Shown here: positions 8,134 to 16,658 of the stretch, one piece after another
How the letters are laid out: each line of letters opens with the position of its first letter
Numbering within the stretch: the stretch's first letter is position 1
Source of the DNA: Gonapodya prolifera JEL478
Lineage: Eukaryota; Monoblepharomycota; Monoblepharidomycetes; Monoblepharidales; Gonapodyaceae
Direction of reading: 5' to 3'
Length of the DNA stretch: 17,591 nucleotides
Assembly: GCA_001574975.1 (NCBI GenBank)
Contig: KQ965932.1
Location: forward strand, 1 to 17,591
Notes under the pieces: model-generated
What the model was told of the DNA's origin: nothing
Database searches by the model: none
The model's input: the letters and a program-made list of their open reading frames with translations, nothing else
Translations under genes and position numbers: made by a program

Positions 8134-8739
8134 TAACGCAAGAAAGCCACGAAAGACAATCTGGGCATCTTCAAAGGAGCTTTTTATAATGCCGTAAAAA
8201 TCGTCCACGTAGTGGCAAATGACAGCAGTTATGCCGAGAGGGATTCGTTTGTAAGCGAGGCAGGCAATCAGGTCGGCAAATCGATTGAAGATGGCAGGGG
8301 AAGCGCGAGACCTAAAGGATGCGTTTCGATCGACGTAGAATTTATCTCTCCAGTGAAATACATGGAGAAGAAGATTGACGATCCTAATCGGGCATAACCT
8401 CTAAGCCGCACGAATGTCCACCTTGAACAACCAATTATCGGGTCCAAAGTGGCGCATCCATGCGATGGCGGTAGGGATGCCTTCAAGTCGAGTACAAAAC
8501 TCGTCGGGGTCGATGCCGTCGTTGACGGAAATGCTTCCCGGAGGTGCTGCGGACAAATGGAAGATCGTACTCACTTTTGTCGACCCACGCTTTGGAACTC
8601 GACCGATTGGAGACATACGAGCATTTGGGTGAGGCACCGCATCCAGCGGCTGGGACAGACGCCCGGCTCGGAGCTTGTCGGCAATGTTCTCGTTGATTTT
8701 TGTGGGTGCAAAGTTCGGTCGATCGCAAGTTGTCGAGGA
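8134..8739 (-). pseudogene. DIRS-type reverse transcriptase remnant
   Basis: Motifs on the minus strand, in order: KINENIADKLRAGRLSQP, PNARMSPIGRVPKR, FHLSAAPPGSISVNDGID, LFKVDIRAA (first catalytic Asp), RLCPI, FHWRDKFYVD, SRASPAIFNRFADLIA, and HYVDDFYGI (YxDD box). The SVNDGI and FNRFADLI signatures are those of DIRS/Ngaro-class reverse transcriptases, not of Ty3-type ones. Damage: a one-base frame change near 8705 and an in-frame TAG after DIRAA (about 8400), where the family usually has an aromatic residue. After the YxDD box about 20 family-like residues follow (SSFEDAQIVFRGFLAL). The reading then passes without a stop into Ty3 integrase sequence at about 8133. RNase H, methyltransferase-like and tyrosine recombinase parts expected downstream are not found. 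Confidence 0.8.
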
Positions 8740-9475
8740 TGAAGGGCTCCTAGGAGCCTTTGAAGCCGTACGAGAAACCGCTTCGGAATCCTTGTAGTAT
8801 GTATTCTACGTAGCCTTTGTTTGGGTGGTCTTTTAATATATTCTCGAGAATGTCAATGTCGACTGGTGTTGGCCCCAAGCGAAATACATTTGGGTCTAAC
8901 GTCTTCTCGAGGTTCTTTTCCATTTCGGAAAGTACGTACGGGTGCAGCTGAGTGTGTTCAGTTGCAGGGCCGGATATCAGGCTGGGTATCAAGGGTATGT
9001 CATCGCGGGACGGCCAACTCTGGCGGAATAGGGGTATCTGCAGCCGCTGGGATGCCACGTTAAACTGTGCCGGAACTGGCTCTGCCAGACTCGGGCTTGA
9101 CATTGTGGACATTGCTTTGGGGGATAGCACTGTTAATGTTTTAATGGTGAATTGCTCTGCGTTGGCCATTTCATTTGATGCAGACACGTTGACGGCTGTT
9201 GGGGCATGGTCGGAGCACCGACCAAAGTTCCAGCTTCGGCAAATGTCAATGGCCGCAACCTGGCGGTTTCTGACCCTGCTCGGCTCGGTGTTCTGCCCTT
9301 GCCATGCCACTGCAACCAAGAAGAGTGATGGACTGAGGACTGGCCCGTCAAGGAGGGATAGGGACGTGTTTGCCGCCCATCTTTGGCACCGAGAGGTGTC
9401 ATACTTGTAGATTGCGCTCATGAATCGGGCCCGTACAATGTGTGGAGCTCGCAATTTCACGTGCGTATTGATCAT
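8740..9475 (-). pseudogene. DIRS-type element: gag end and pol N-terminal region
   Basis: A minus-strand open frame with two recognisable parts. ICRSWNFGRCSDHA resembles the start of the Cys/His finger found in DIRS-type proteins (C..WN.G.C), but the later Cys and His residues are missing. The C-terminal part, FRLGPTPVDIDILENILKDH then GYVEYILQGFRSGFSYGFKG, is the characteristic region just before the DIRS reverse transcriptase (family pattern: P-V-interval-L-DHP, then a GF..GF-type end). A TAG at about 8752-8750 separates it from the reverse transcriptase; beyond that stop, EPFILDNLRS continues in frame. The section above about 9300 seems to switch frame more than once. Confidence 0.65.
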
Positions 9476-10033
9476 AAACCGCTCTCAGCTCTGGGAAAAG
9501 TAGGAAGATGTGGAGGCAACTGCAAATGCAGTGAACCAGAGCGCGAAAGTGTACGAAGGAAATGCCCGCAACCTGTTGAATGTCAGGTGTGATGAGGGCT
9601 TATTGGGCGTTGCTTGGTAGGCATTTTGCTAAGTCTATCAGAAGGCCGAATACGATGTCTTTCCACGTGGATTGTGGCAGAATTTCATGGGGACCGGCCA
9701 GAATTCGTTTGTATGCGTCTGCCAAATTCTCTTGCAGCCACCGCCTCTTGGCTTCGACTGCACGTAGAAGTGGGTTTGCTATAAACGATTTGCTAGCTCT
9801 AGCGCCTGCTAAGCTGAATGTAATGGGAGGGTTGAAGCCACGAGAGAACGATCGGTGCCTGAGGCACGCAAAACCTCTTCAGATTGGATGATCTCGTCAA
9901 GAAGCTCGTTTCCACCTCCTGGCGCCAGTAATGGAGCCGACACAACGGAATCGAGTGAAAGAGGCTCGACTGGCGGATCCGAGATGGTCTGAATGTGTGC
10001 GGGTGCGACACAACCTAGGTGAGCTGCACGAGC
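9416..10033 (-). pseudogene. DIRS-type gag-like middle region, broken
   Basis: Minus-strand coding-like segments in two frames. From 10033: GCVAPAHIQTISDPPVEPLS and GGGNELLDEIIQSEEVLRAS, ending at a TAG near 9815. From about 9820 in another frame: SFIANPLLRAVEAKRRWLQE and LADAYKRILAGPHEILPQST followed by WKDIVFGLLIDLAKCLP, ending at a TAA (9602-9600). The same frame then continues with LITPDIQQVAG and LRAVYDQYAREIASS. The Trp-rich helical pattern is like the capsid-type region of DIRS gag, but I assign it by position and general character only. At least one indel and one stop are present. Confidence 0.5.
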
Positions 10034-10094
10034 CTGTGGAAAGTGTATGTGTGATCAAATATACAGAACAAGTTGTAATATACATGGAACTCAC
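10034..10094 (-). other. Intron-like interval in the gag-like region
   Basis: On the minus strand a GTGAGT donor at 10094 and a TTTCCACAG acceptor ending at 10034 bound a 61-bp interval, the same size and consensus as the introns of the nearby host genes. The downstream side is an open, coding-like frame. The upstream side (10095-10195) has stops in the expected frame, so the full splice pattern is unclear. Confidence 0.3.
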
Positions 10095-10195
10095 CTGCAG
10101 GAACGTGATGCCAAACTTAGGGCACGTCCTGCACGTGTGCACATCTAAACCCGTGACCACAGTACTGGCACAGGAGCTAATACCCAACACTCATA

Positions 10196-10696
10196 CTACT
10201 GTATATATTCCACGTTAGTGGATGTCAGTGTGACAGTGGGCTTCAGAAGAGCAGTTTCGGGCTGAGATGGAGCCGGGACGGTTTCAGGGCTGTCCATGAG
10301 TTGATGGAATGCTTCTTTGATTGCCTTGAGGCTACCAGAGGTAGGCAACTTTGAGTTTGGCTTGGCTGAGTTGTATTGCTCCGCGAGGTGTATGAGCTGT
10401 GCTCTGGGAGCGGAGTCGATTGGTTCAGTGATAAGTTTCTCTTTGAGTTGGCTTAGATTTAGCGATGTAGCTACAGAGTTGTTAGCTACAGCTGTGTTGT
10501 TATGATACATGTGCTTAAAGGCTGCTTGAATGGCGAGCACAGTGCCCTCAGTTTGGAGTTTCACAAGGGGGTTCGACTTGTTAAAACAACCTGCTAGACG
10601 AACAAGAGACTCACGGGGGGTAGAATCAAGCAAATCTTCTTTCAAAAGTTCCTTCAACTACACATGAGAGAGAGACTCAGCGCGAAGAGGAGGCAT
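10196..10696 (-). pseudogene. DIRS-type gag-like N-terminal region with two SAP-like modules
   Basis: The minus-strand reading starts at an ATG at 10696 (MPPLRAESLSHV), meets a TAG at 10660-10658 and continues in frame (LKELLKEDLLDSTPRES) to a stop near 10196. It contains two copies of one module about 75 residues apart: STPRESLVRLAGCFN...VKLQTEGTVLAIQAAF and SAPRAQLIHLAEQYN...SKLPTSGSLKAIKEAF. The LPTSG-x-x-AI ending is reminiscent of SAP-type nucleic-acid-binding helices. It lies directly upstream of DIRS-type sequence in the same orientation, so the likely role is as the start of the element's gag. The TAG could have arisen from CAG by a single transition. An independent host gene remnant is the alternative. 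Confidence 0.5.
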
Positions 10697-11205
10697 GGAA
10701 AGTACGATGATTGAAGGCCCGAGCTGTCCTACTTGATGACGCGAAGACCTTTACACGAAATTCCAGATTTTCGGAGCGAGTGTGTGTGTGAGAATGAGTA
10801 TGAGTGACAGCTATGAGACGAGTCACTCTTTTTGAAGAGTTCAGCCGCGGACCCGCTCTGATAAACTATCGCGTGACTCAGCCTGCTCAACTTCCGCATC
10901 GGCCCCGAACAAGTTGAAAGCTCCGCTGCAAACTCAGTTTCAGTTTTTGTGTGCACAAACTCGTAAATTAACGAGTTGCGCAACCTCCCTATTGGTAAAA
11001 TTTCACAGCTCTACCTTTAGTCCTTTCTGTACAAGGCATATACTCTCGGCGTGGTACCATAATGTCAACAGTATTTCTTCATTTACGAGAAGGATACCGT
11101 CTCATAGAGGGAACAAGTCGCGTGGCACGGGGACCGGCTCAATATGGGGTCGGAGTACGTGCGGAAATCCAAAGTGAATGCACACCATGATGACATTAAG
11201 AAGTC
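10697..11205. other. Flank between the DIRS remnant and the dehydrogenase gene
   Basis: It must contain the 5' leader of the DIRS remnant and the 3' flank of the dehydrogenase gene, both on the minus strand. A 7-bp palindrome with a 6-base loop lies at 10958-10977 (AACTCGT/ACGAGTT). A GT-rich tract is at about 10777-10789. No gene is supported. Confidence 0.4.
10958..10977. repeat. Short palindrome
   Basis: AACTCGT and ACGAGTT form a 7-bp stem around the 6-base AT-only loop AAATTA. It lies about 260 bp upstream of the ATG of the DIRS-type gag-like region, in the place where an element end could be. Confidence 0.6.
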
Positions 11206-12587
11206 TTACAATTTTGCGACGTCTGTTAAGTCCTTGAGCTTAAGCGGGGGCTTTCTCCCATGGTATTGTACTTCTATTCCGCGTTCCGGTGTGATCTGCC
11301 GATTTAATTTGTGGATGTGGTGAGATATAAATCCAATTCAATGGAAGTTGCGACTTACCCGAATCGCTTGGCCGTAGATCGTCTCGTCTACGCGAATTCG
11401 TATCGTCACGACTGCACATAGCAAAAAGATAAACTGTTTCACGCGCTCACCTTCAATCGCATGCACAAACGCGTCAATGACTTGCTCTGGGTGCACCTGC
11501 GGGGCGACGGTTGCGTCCCGTCCGACGCCGATGATGGACTTGGTGATTTCCGATGGACCACTGTCCTCGCGTCCGACTTTCTGGATGCCCGTGGGTGAGT
11601 AGGATGGGCAGACTGCGTTGACGCCTGGCGAATGTTGGTTCGGGACTCGTTGTGAAACGTGACGTGTCTCAATCGGTGGGACAAGACTTACGAATCCCAT
11701 GGGCGTTCAGAGCGGATAGGCTGAGAAGTGAAATGCGCCGCAAGTGTGTCTTTCAAGGTCCAATCAATCCAACTCATCAGACTTACGATCTGCAAAAGTG
11801 GACAACGGCGGCTTTCACGGGACCGTAGACGGGAGATTGCCCTTGTGGGTACAATCCCGCGAGAGACTATGATGGAAGGTCAGGGATGGGTGTAATGATA
11901 CTCGTGCCACCAGTTGTCGACTCACAGCAGTGCTGACGATCACACCACCCTTCCCGTCTTTCGTGAAGGAATCTATGGCCAGTCGCGTACCCAAGATCAC
12001 AGCTTTGAGGTTGATATCCAACTGCCGTTGCCACCTGTCCAATTCGTCGGTGAAAAAATCTGTGGTTTCTGGTATCCCGGCCTAAATCAAGATGTTCGAA
12101 GCACACTTCGTTTAAATCTCATGGTTTTAATTGCGCTCACGTTGTTGATGACAACGTCGATGGTACCGAATCTCTCCTTCGTTTTGACGAAAAGGTTCTT
12201 CAACTGTTTGTTGTCTGAAACATCACACTGGACGAAGAAGGCAACAGGTCCGAATCTGGTGCAGATAGTTATAATGGATACGAGTCAAACGCATATTTCA
12301 TCGCCGTCTCACTTTGATTTCAAAGAATCCGTGACCCGATTCCCGGCTTCGGCATTCAGATCCGACAACACAAGTTTCGCCCCTTTCGGTGCCAGCCTCA
12401 CAGCAAGACGTTCACCAAAACCGGACCCAGCACCTGGTCGACATTTTCGGTGCCGAACGTGTGACGATGGGTGGGACGGAAGTTTCAGGTTGGTGAGGCT
12501 TTGATTCCGCCCAAGTTGACGAATCACAAGAAGCGTCGGGGAATGCTCACCCGTGATTATGACAACCTTCCCGCGTACGTCGTACAT
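11206..12587 (-). CDS. Short-chain dehydrogenase/reductase, 9 exons
   Basis: An NAD(P)-dependent oxidoreductase of the classical SDR family, about 276 aa, cytosolic by appearance (no signal peptide). Proposed exons on the minus strand: 12587-12551, 12433-12313, 12255-12141, 12081-11926, 11866-11787, 11720-11692, 11624-11451, 11387-11359, 11295-11206. Every intron starts GTGAG or GTAAG and ends AG, is 57-117 bp, and keeps phase. Splicing restores the motifs: TGAGSGFG cofactor loop (residues 12-19), NNAG (90-93, across an exon junction), NLKAV, catalytic Ser144, Tyr157 and Lys161 in YGPVK, and a C-terminal GQAIRITPERGIEV segment. The arrangement resembles 15-hydroxyprostaglandin dehydrogenase-like SDRs, but substrate cannot be inferred. 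The ATG at 12587 is chosen because it precedes the beta-1 strand directly. The last short exons are the least certain part. Confidence 0.88.
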
Positions 12588-12904
12588 CGTGTTCACGGTC
12601 GTTTCTGGCTGACTTCGCTGGGCTCAACGGAAAAGACAATTTCCGATTTGCCGGATTTAGCCAGTTTTAATCGCAAAGTGAAAATTTCGTTTAGTTACAC
12701 ATGTCTAAATAGCTACATATAAATATACACAGCACATAGGTATAACAATTGATATGATGTGGGGAATCCCGAGTCGGTGAAAACCTGGTCTGTAAAGCTC
12801 AGCGAATCGTCTTTTGAAACTGAGCAATATCGAGAGGCGAAACAAAGCACGCATCGCTTGCATGAACGGAGGTGTTGCACTGTGATGGAGGAGACTGGTC
12901 CCGG
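12588..12904. other. Intergenic: dehydrogenase promoter and 3' flank of the ankyrin/SH3 gene
   Basis: About 317 bp without a gene. An AT-rich TATATTTATA-like sequence (minus strand) lies at about 12718-12727, some 130 bp upstream of the dehydrogenase ATG, and could serve as its TATA element. Confidence 0.4.
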
Positions 12905-15900
12905 CTACTTCCCGTTCGCTTCGGCTGTGGGGGTATGTCCTCGCAAAAATTCCGCGGCCAAAGCTACAGCAGGCATTCCGTGTCCGTTCGGTGAAAAGCC
13001 TGTGCTGGGTGACACTATAGAATGTGTGTGCCCCATAGGTGTCATCGAAACCGTGCGCTCCGGAATGGGTGAGAGAACGGGCGCCATAGTTTGAGAGTCC
13101 AGAGGGGGAGACGAAGCGACACACTTCAAGGGGAAGAACCCTGATTGAATCGTGTCTTTGTTCATGCCCTGTAAAGAACGATGGCAAAGTTGTATGGTCC
13201 ACCTTACACAATGCAACTGAACATGATGACTTACTGCTGCCCAGTCATCCCCGAACACATACATGCACACGACTTCCTGACCGACCGCAAGGGCAATTTC
13301 ATCCCTTCGTGTTGGGCGGAACCCAGTCACAACGAACAACTGCAACCTTCGCGGTGGAGTGTGCGCCACAGTGGAAGATGCCTCGTGGCGATGACTGGAG
13401 GGTTGCTGTGTGATAAACGCCCCTTTGCCCGGAGGAATGTGTCGACCAGTTCCACTGAGGCGCCTCTTCCGAATGTCTTGACCATTTTCGAGAAATGAGA
13501 TTTGGCTTCTCTCCACGACCAGTTCCCTTTCAAGCGAGGATATACGAGTTCGGTAATGTTCATTTGCAGCTTCAAGGTCACGAACGCGAGCAACGTCCGA
13601 TCTGGCAGAGCCATTCAAGCTTGTCTCCGCCCAGGGACTTGCCAAAAGAGAACCGTTTCCTTCACGGCCCATTCGAATCACGCTCCTCAACTCTGCCAAT
13701 TCCTTCACGTGGTCTTCCTCGACGGCCTCCTGGGCCCGTCTTTCCGCTTCAAGTTCCGCAACTCTGGTGTCCCTCGCCTCCAGCTCCGTTTCCAACTCCT
13801 CCACCCTTCTATTCGCTTCATGTAAAACATCCTGTAGCTCTTCAATCTCCTCCCTCTGACTCCGCACCTCGCTTTGAATGGTCACATTACGGTTTCGCTC
13901 CTGCGTGAACTCTCGCTCGAGGTCCGCAATCGAATTCTCCGCAGCTTGAAGACTCAACTCCAAGTCCGAGATCTGGCCGTTTGCGGAGTGAAGAAGCTGC
14001 TGGAGTTCGGATATTTCCAGTCGCTGATCCTTGTGGTCGCGTTGAAGGTCTATATTGCGGTCACTACAATCAAGAACGTTGTCAGGATAAGAGAATGTGA
14101 TGCGAAAATGCAGAAGGCCTTCTCGCTCTACCCACCGTTCCATTGCCATCTCCCTTTGAAGACCCTCGCCTACCTCCTTCTCAATCGTCAACTCGCGCTC
14201 CAGTCTCTCCACCGTCCCTTGATGCTTCACCACGACTTTCTCCATTTCGGCAAGCTCCCTCTCCCTCTCCCTCACGATCTCACCGATCCTTGCGATCTCC
14301 TTTGATTGTTCGGCGATGACTCTTGCCTGTGCTTCCACCAAGCTCAATTGTGCAAGGCGCTCGGCAGCAAGGAGCGCTCGTTCCTCTGCATTCGCTACTT
14401 CGCGCTCCTTGGCTGACACCGATAAGGCTGCAATAACCTTTTGCGCCTCGGCGAGATGGCGTCCTTGCTCAGCATACAGCGCACTGTGCTCCGTCAATGG
14501 TGACCCAACCTCTGAATATCCTGTCGGAGGCGCTATCGGTGTCGTACTATTCGCTGTAGCAGGACGGGCGACAGGCTTCACAATCTTCAACCGAGAGTTG
14601 TTTCCACGAAGGAGACCAAGTTCATGAATATCGTCAGCATCGAGAAAATCTCTGTCTGCCGATTGTCGTGCGATAAGGAGGCTTCGGACGTCATCATCTC
14701 CTTCGTCGCCTTCCACGTCCACAATGTTGGAGGAGTCGCCAGCCGACCACCTACTGCCGAGAACAGCGTCCACTCTCGGTGGCACCTTCGACAAATCAGA
14801 TAGGTGCTTTTCTACCGCGTCAGCGAACATTGGCTGGGGTTCGATCGCGTTTCCAAAGGAGTTTACTCCCCTTGCAAGCGATCGCGCTACCCTTCGATCT
14901 TCCTCTGACACTTTTGTGCCGACGTGGAGGAGAGCTGTCACGACGTCCAACGTGGGCTGCAGGGTAAACCCTTCATACGATTGCTGCCAGTCGGAGATAT
15001 TGCGAAGTAGGATTTGGCGGCCGGGCAGGTTGAATGCGCGAGGTCCGGACGCCAGGGCGAGCGAGAGCGCAGAAGGGTGCGACATCCAGGCTGTAGAATC
15101 GGAATTTGGAGAAACCCACCGATCAGAATCATCACACTGAAAAGATCGACGCCCAAAAAGTTTCAACTCTCGTGCTCCGTTTCAAGCGCCTTGTTGCTGG
15201 TCTTTTTCCACGACAAAACGACTCACCATCGGCGTACCACCTCTCCTCTTCCCACTCCTTCGCAGTCCAAGAGCTGTAGCAGTTGCTTATCTTCCAAGAT
15301 ATTGGGAGGTTCGGGTCCGCTCCTAAAACAATTGTGTTAAATCGGAAGATGCTCGATGGTTTTCAAGAGGCGCCAAGCAGCCGCGACAGTAGCGTTCATT
15401 AAAAAGCTCGATCGATAGTCTTACGCCAACACTGGGCGGGCGATAGGTGTGGCAACTGCTAAATCTTCTTCCAGTCGCAAGTTCACCAACAGTACAGACG
15501 TCAGCCAAAAAGTGTCTGATCGATGGAGTACTCTTCGTTACTTTATAAACTCCTCATGCGATGCCTCTGCGGTTCATTTCCTTGGCGCAAAATCGATGGC
15601 AGTGTCGAACTCACCCGCGGCGACGAGGCCTTTCACCAGGTCTGCCCTCCCCATTCGAATCGCTACCGCGAGAGCAGATTCCACCTCGAGATCCTCTCCG
15701 ACTTCTTTTTCGCCGGCATCCGCAAGAGTAACCCTGAGACTAACAAGTTTCCTAACATTCGGGTCGCCACCAGCCTCTAGAGCCTGGAGAAGTTCCGGAA
15801 GAAGGCCATCCTCGACTGCGTTAAAGAGCTGTGAGGTGGGATCTTTCGGAGACGCGTCCGCGGTCGATTGTATAGGGGAAGACGAGTTGTCGGTGGTATG

Positions 15901-15909
15901 CTCCAGCAT
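12905..15909 (-). CDS. Ankyrin-repeat, coiled-coil and SH3 domain protein, 5 exons
   Basis: I propose one gene of about 812 aa with exons 15909-15615, 15322-15227, 15090-14136, 14063-13235 and 13168-12905 (minus strand). Residues about 28-250 have ankyrin-like features (LFNAVEDGLLPELLQALEAG, then GRADLVKGLV, and across the first splice VAAGADPNLPISWK). Residues about 340-640 are a long, charged coiled coil (for example LAEMEKVVVKHQGTVERLER). Residues about 689-743 form an SH3 domain (VVTGFRPTRRDEIALAVGQE, DDW and FFPLKCV), completed only when the 13234-13169 intron is removed. The tail is Ser/Pro-rich. The layout suggests a cytoplasmic or cortical scaffold binding proline-rich partners; this is inference. 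Donors are GTGAGT, GTGAGT, GTGGGT and GTAAGT. Intron 1 is unusually long (292 bp) and might hide a small exon. The start ATG (15909) opens the frame. Introns 3 and 4 are in-frame and stop-free. Confidence 0.75.
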
Positions 15910-16658
15910 CAAGAGCGTTCGACTTCGAGCACCGGTTCCTGTCTCGTCGAATTGAATTCAGAGAGAATTCTCCGAGGGAATCGCCGAAAACGGGTCGATT
16001 GGAAACTTTTTTCGACGATTCGTTCTTGAACATTCTGCCGGTTTATCCACACCACCCATTCATTCATTGGCCAATTGATCGGTGTACTCCATCAAAACGT
16101 TCGCCACACTTCATTTATTCGAATACAAGCATTCCAAGAAAAGTGGTCATTCGAGTGGGACTCGTCCGAGGCATACATTGCCACGTTTCTTTGCTATTAT
16201 AAGGCGAGGGGCAATTACTCATGCCACTTATGGTCCAGACTCACTCCCAGGGGCGCGCATGCAGTCCCGTGGGAGTGTGGACGCGTCGGCTCGCTGGGGA
16301 TTCACGGCACTGACGTGCTCGATGCCGATGATCCCACCACACAGGCGTACATTTACAAATTTAGAATTCTCAAATGGTCAATCCAGACGGCTGCTTGATG
16401 ATCTTCTGCAACCGTCCAGAGAAAGTAGGTGTAATTACCCAGTGAAAATAGAAAAGAAACAATACTTTTACTAGGTGCTTTAAGGAAGAGAGTAGACATG
16501 CTTGGAGAAAACGTAAGTTGTTGTAGCCCTATTGCGTATATTTCACTGGCAGCTCAAATCACCAGGAGTCAATTCATTGTCCAACTGGTTTGGAATGGCG
16601 ACTTACAAACAGAAAAGGACGGACTGGTTCGGCTAAATTCACCACCCAACATTCTACA
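15910..16658. promoter_or_regulatory. Shared divergent promoter region
   Basis: About 750 bp separate the divergent ankyrin/SH3 gene (minus) and Crinkler gene (plus). It holds a perfect 10-bp palindrome ATTGGCCAAT (16066-16075), which carries a CCAAT box on each strand about 157 bp upstream of the minus-strand start. A hairpin lies at 16233-16282 and a TATTATAAG sequence at about 16194-16203. Short open frames here show no coding character. Confidence 0.45.
16233..16282. repeat. Hairpin in the divergent promoter
   Basis: A perfect 8-bp inverted repeat, CACTCCCA (16242-16249) and TGGGAGTG (16270-16277), is flanked by an outer 5-bp pair GTCCA (16233-16237) and TGGAC (16278-16282), with a 4-base bulge on the left arm. 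Confidence 0.7.

Larger units (their letters stand above)
8134..10696 (-). mobile_element. DIRS-type retrotransposon remnant (gag to reverse transcriptase)
   Basis: A continuous minus-strand series of gag-like, finger, pre-RT and RT segments in the order expected for a DIRS-class element, read from 10696 down to 8134. It is inactive: several stops and frame changes, and the 3' half is missing or replaced by Ty3 integrase sequence. Terminal repeats typical of DIRS (split or inverted) were not identified. Confidence 0.7.

Noticed and set aside
11412-11450. 39-nt version of dehydrogenase intron 7
   Set aside because: The alternative acceptor at 11388 gives a 63-bp intron, matching its neighbours, and a better SDR C-terminal sequence (IEDETIYGQAIRITP).
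13495-14627. Plus-strand open frames across the coiled-coil region
   Set aside because: Low-complexity Ser/Leu/Pro translations opposite a heptad-rich coiled coil; a typical antisense artefact.
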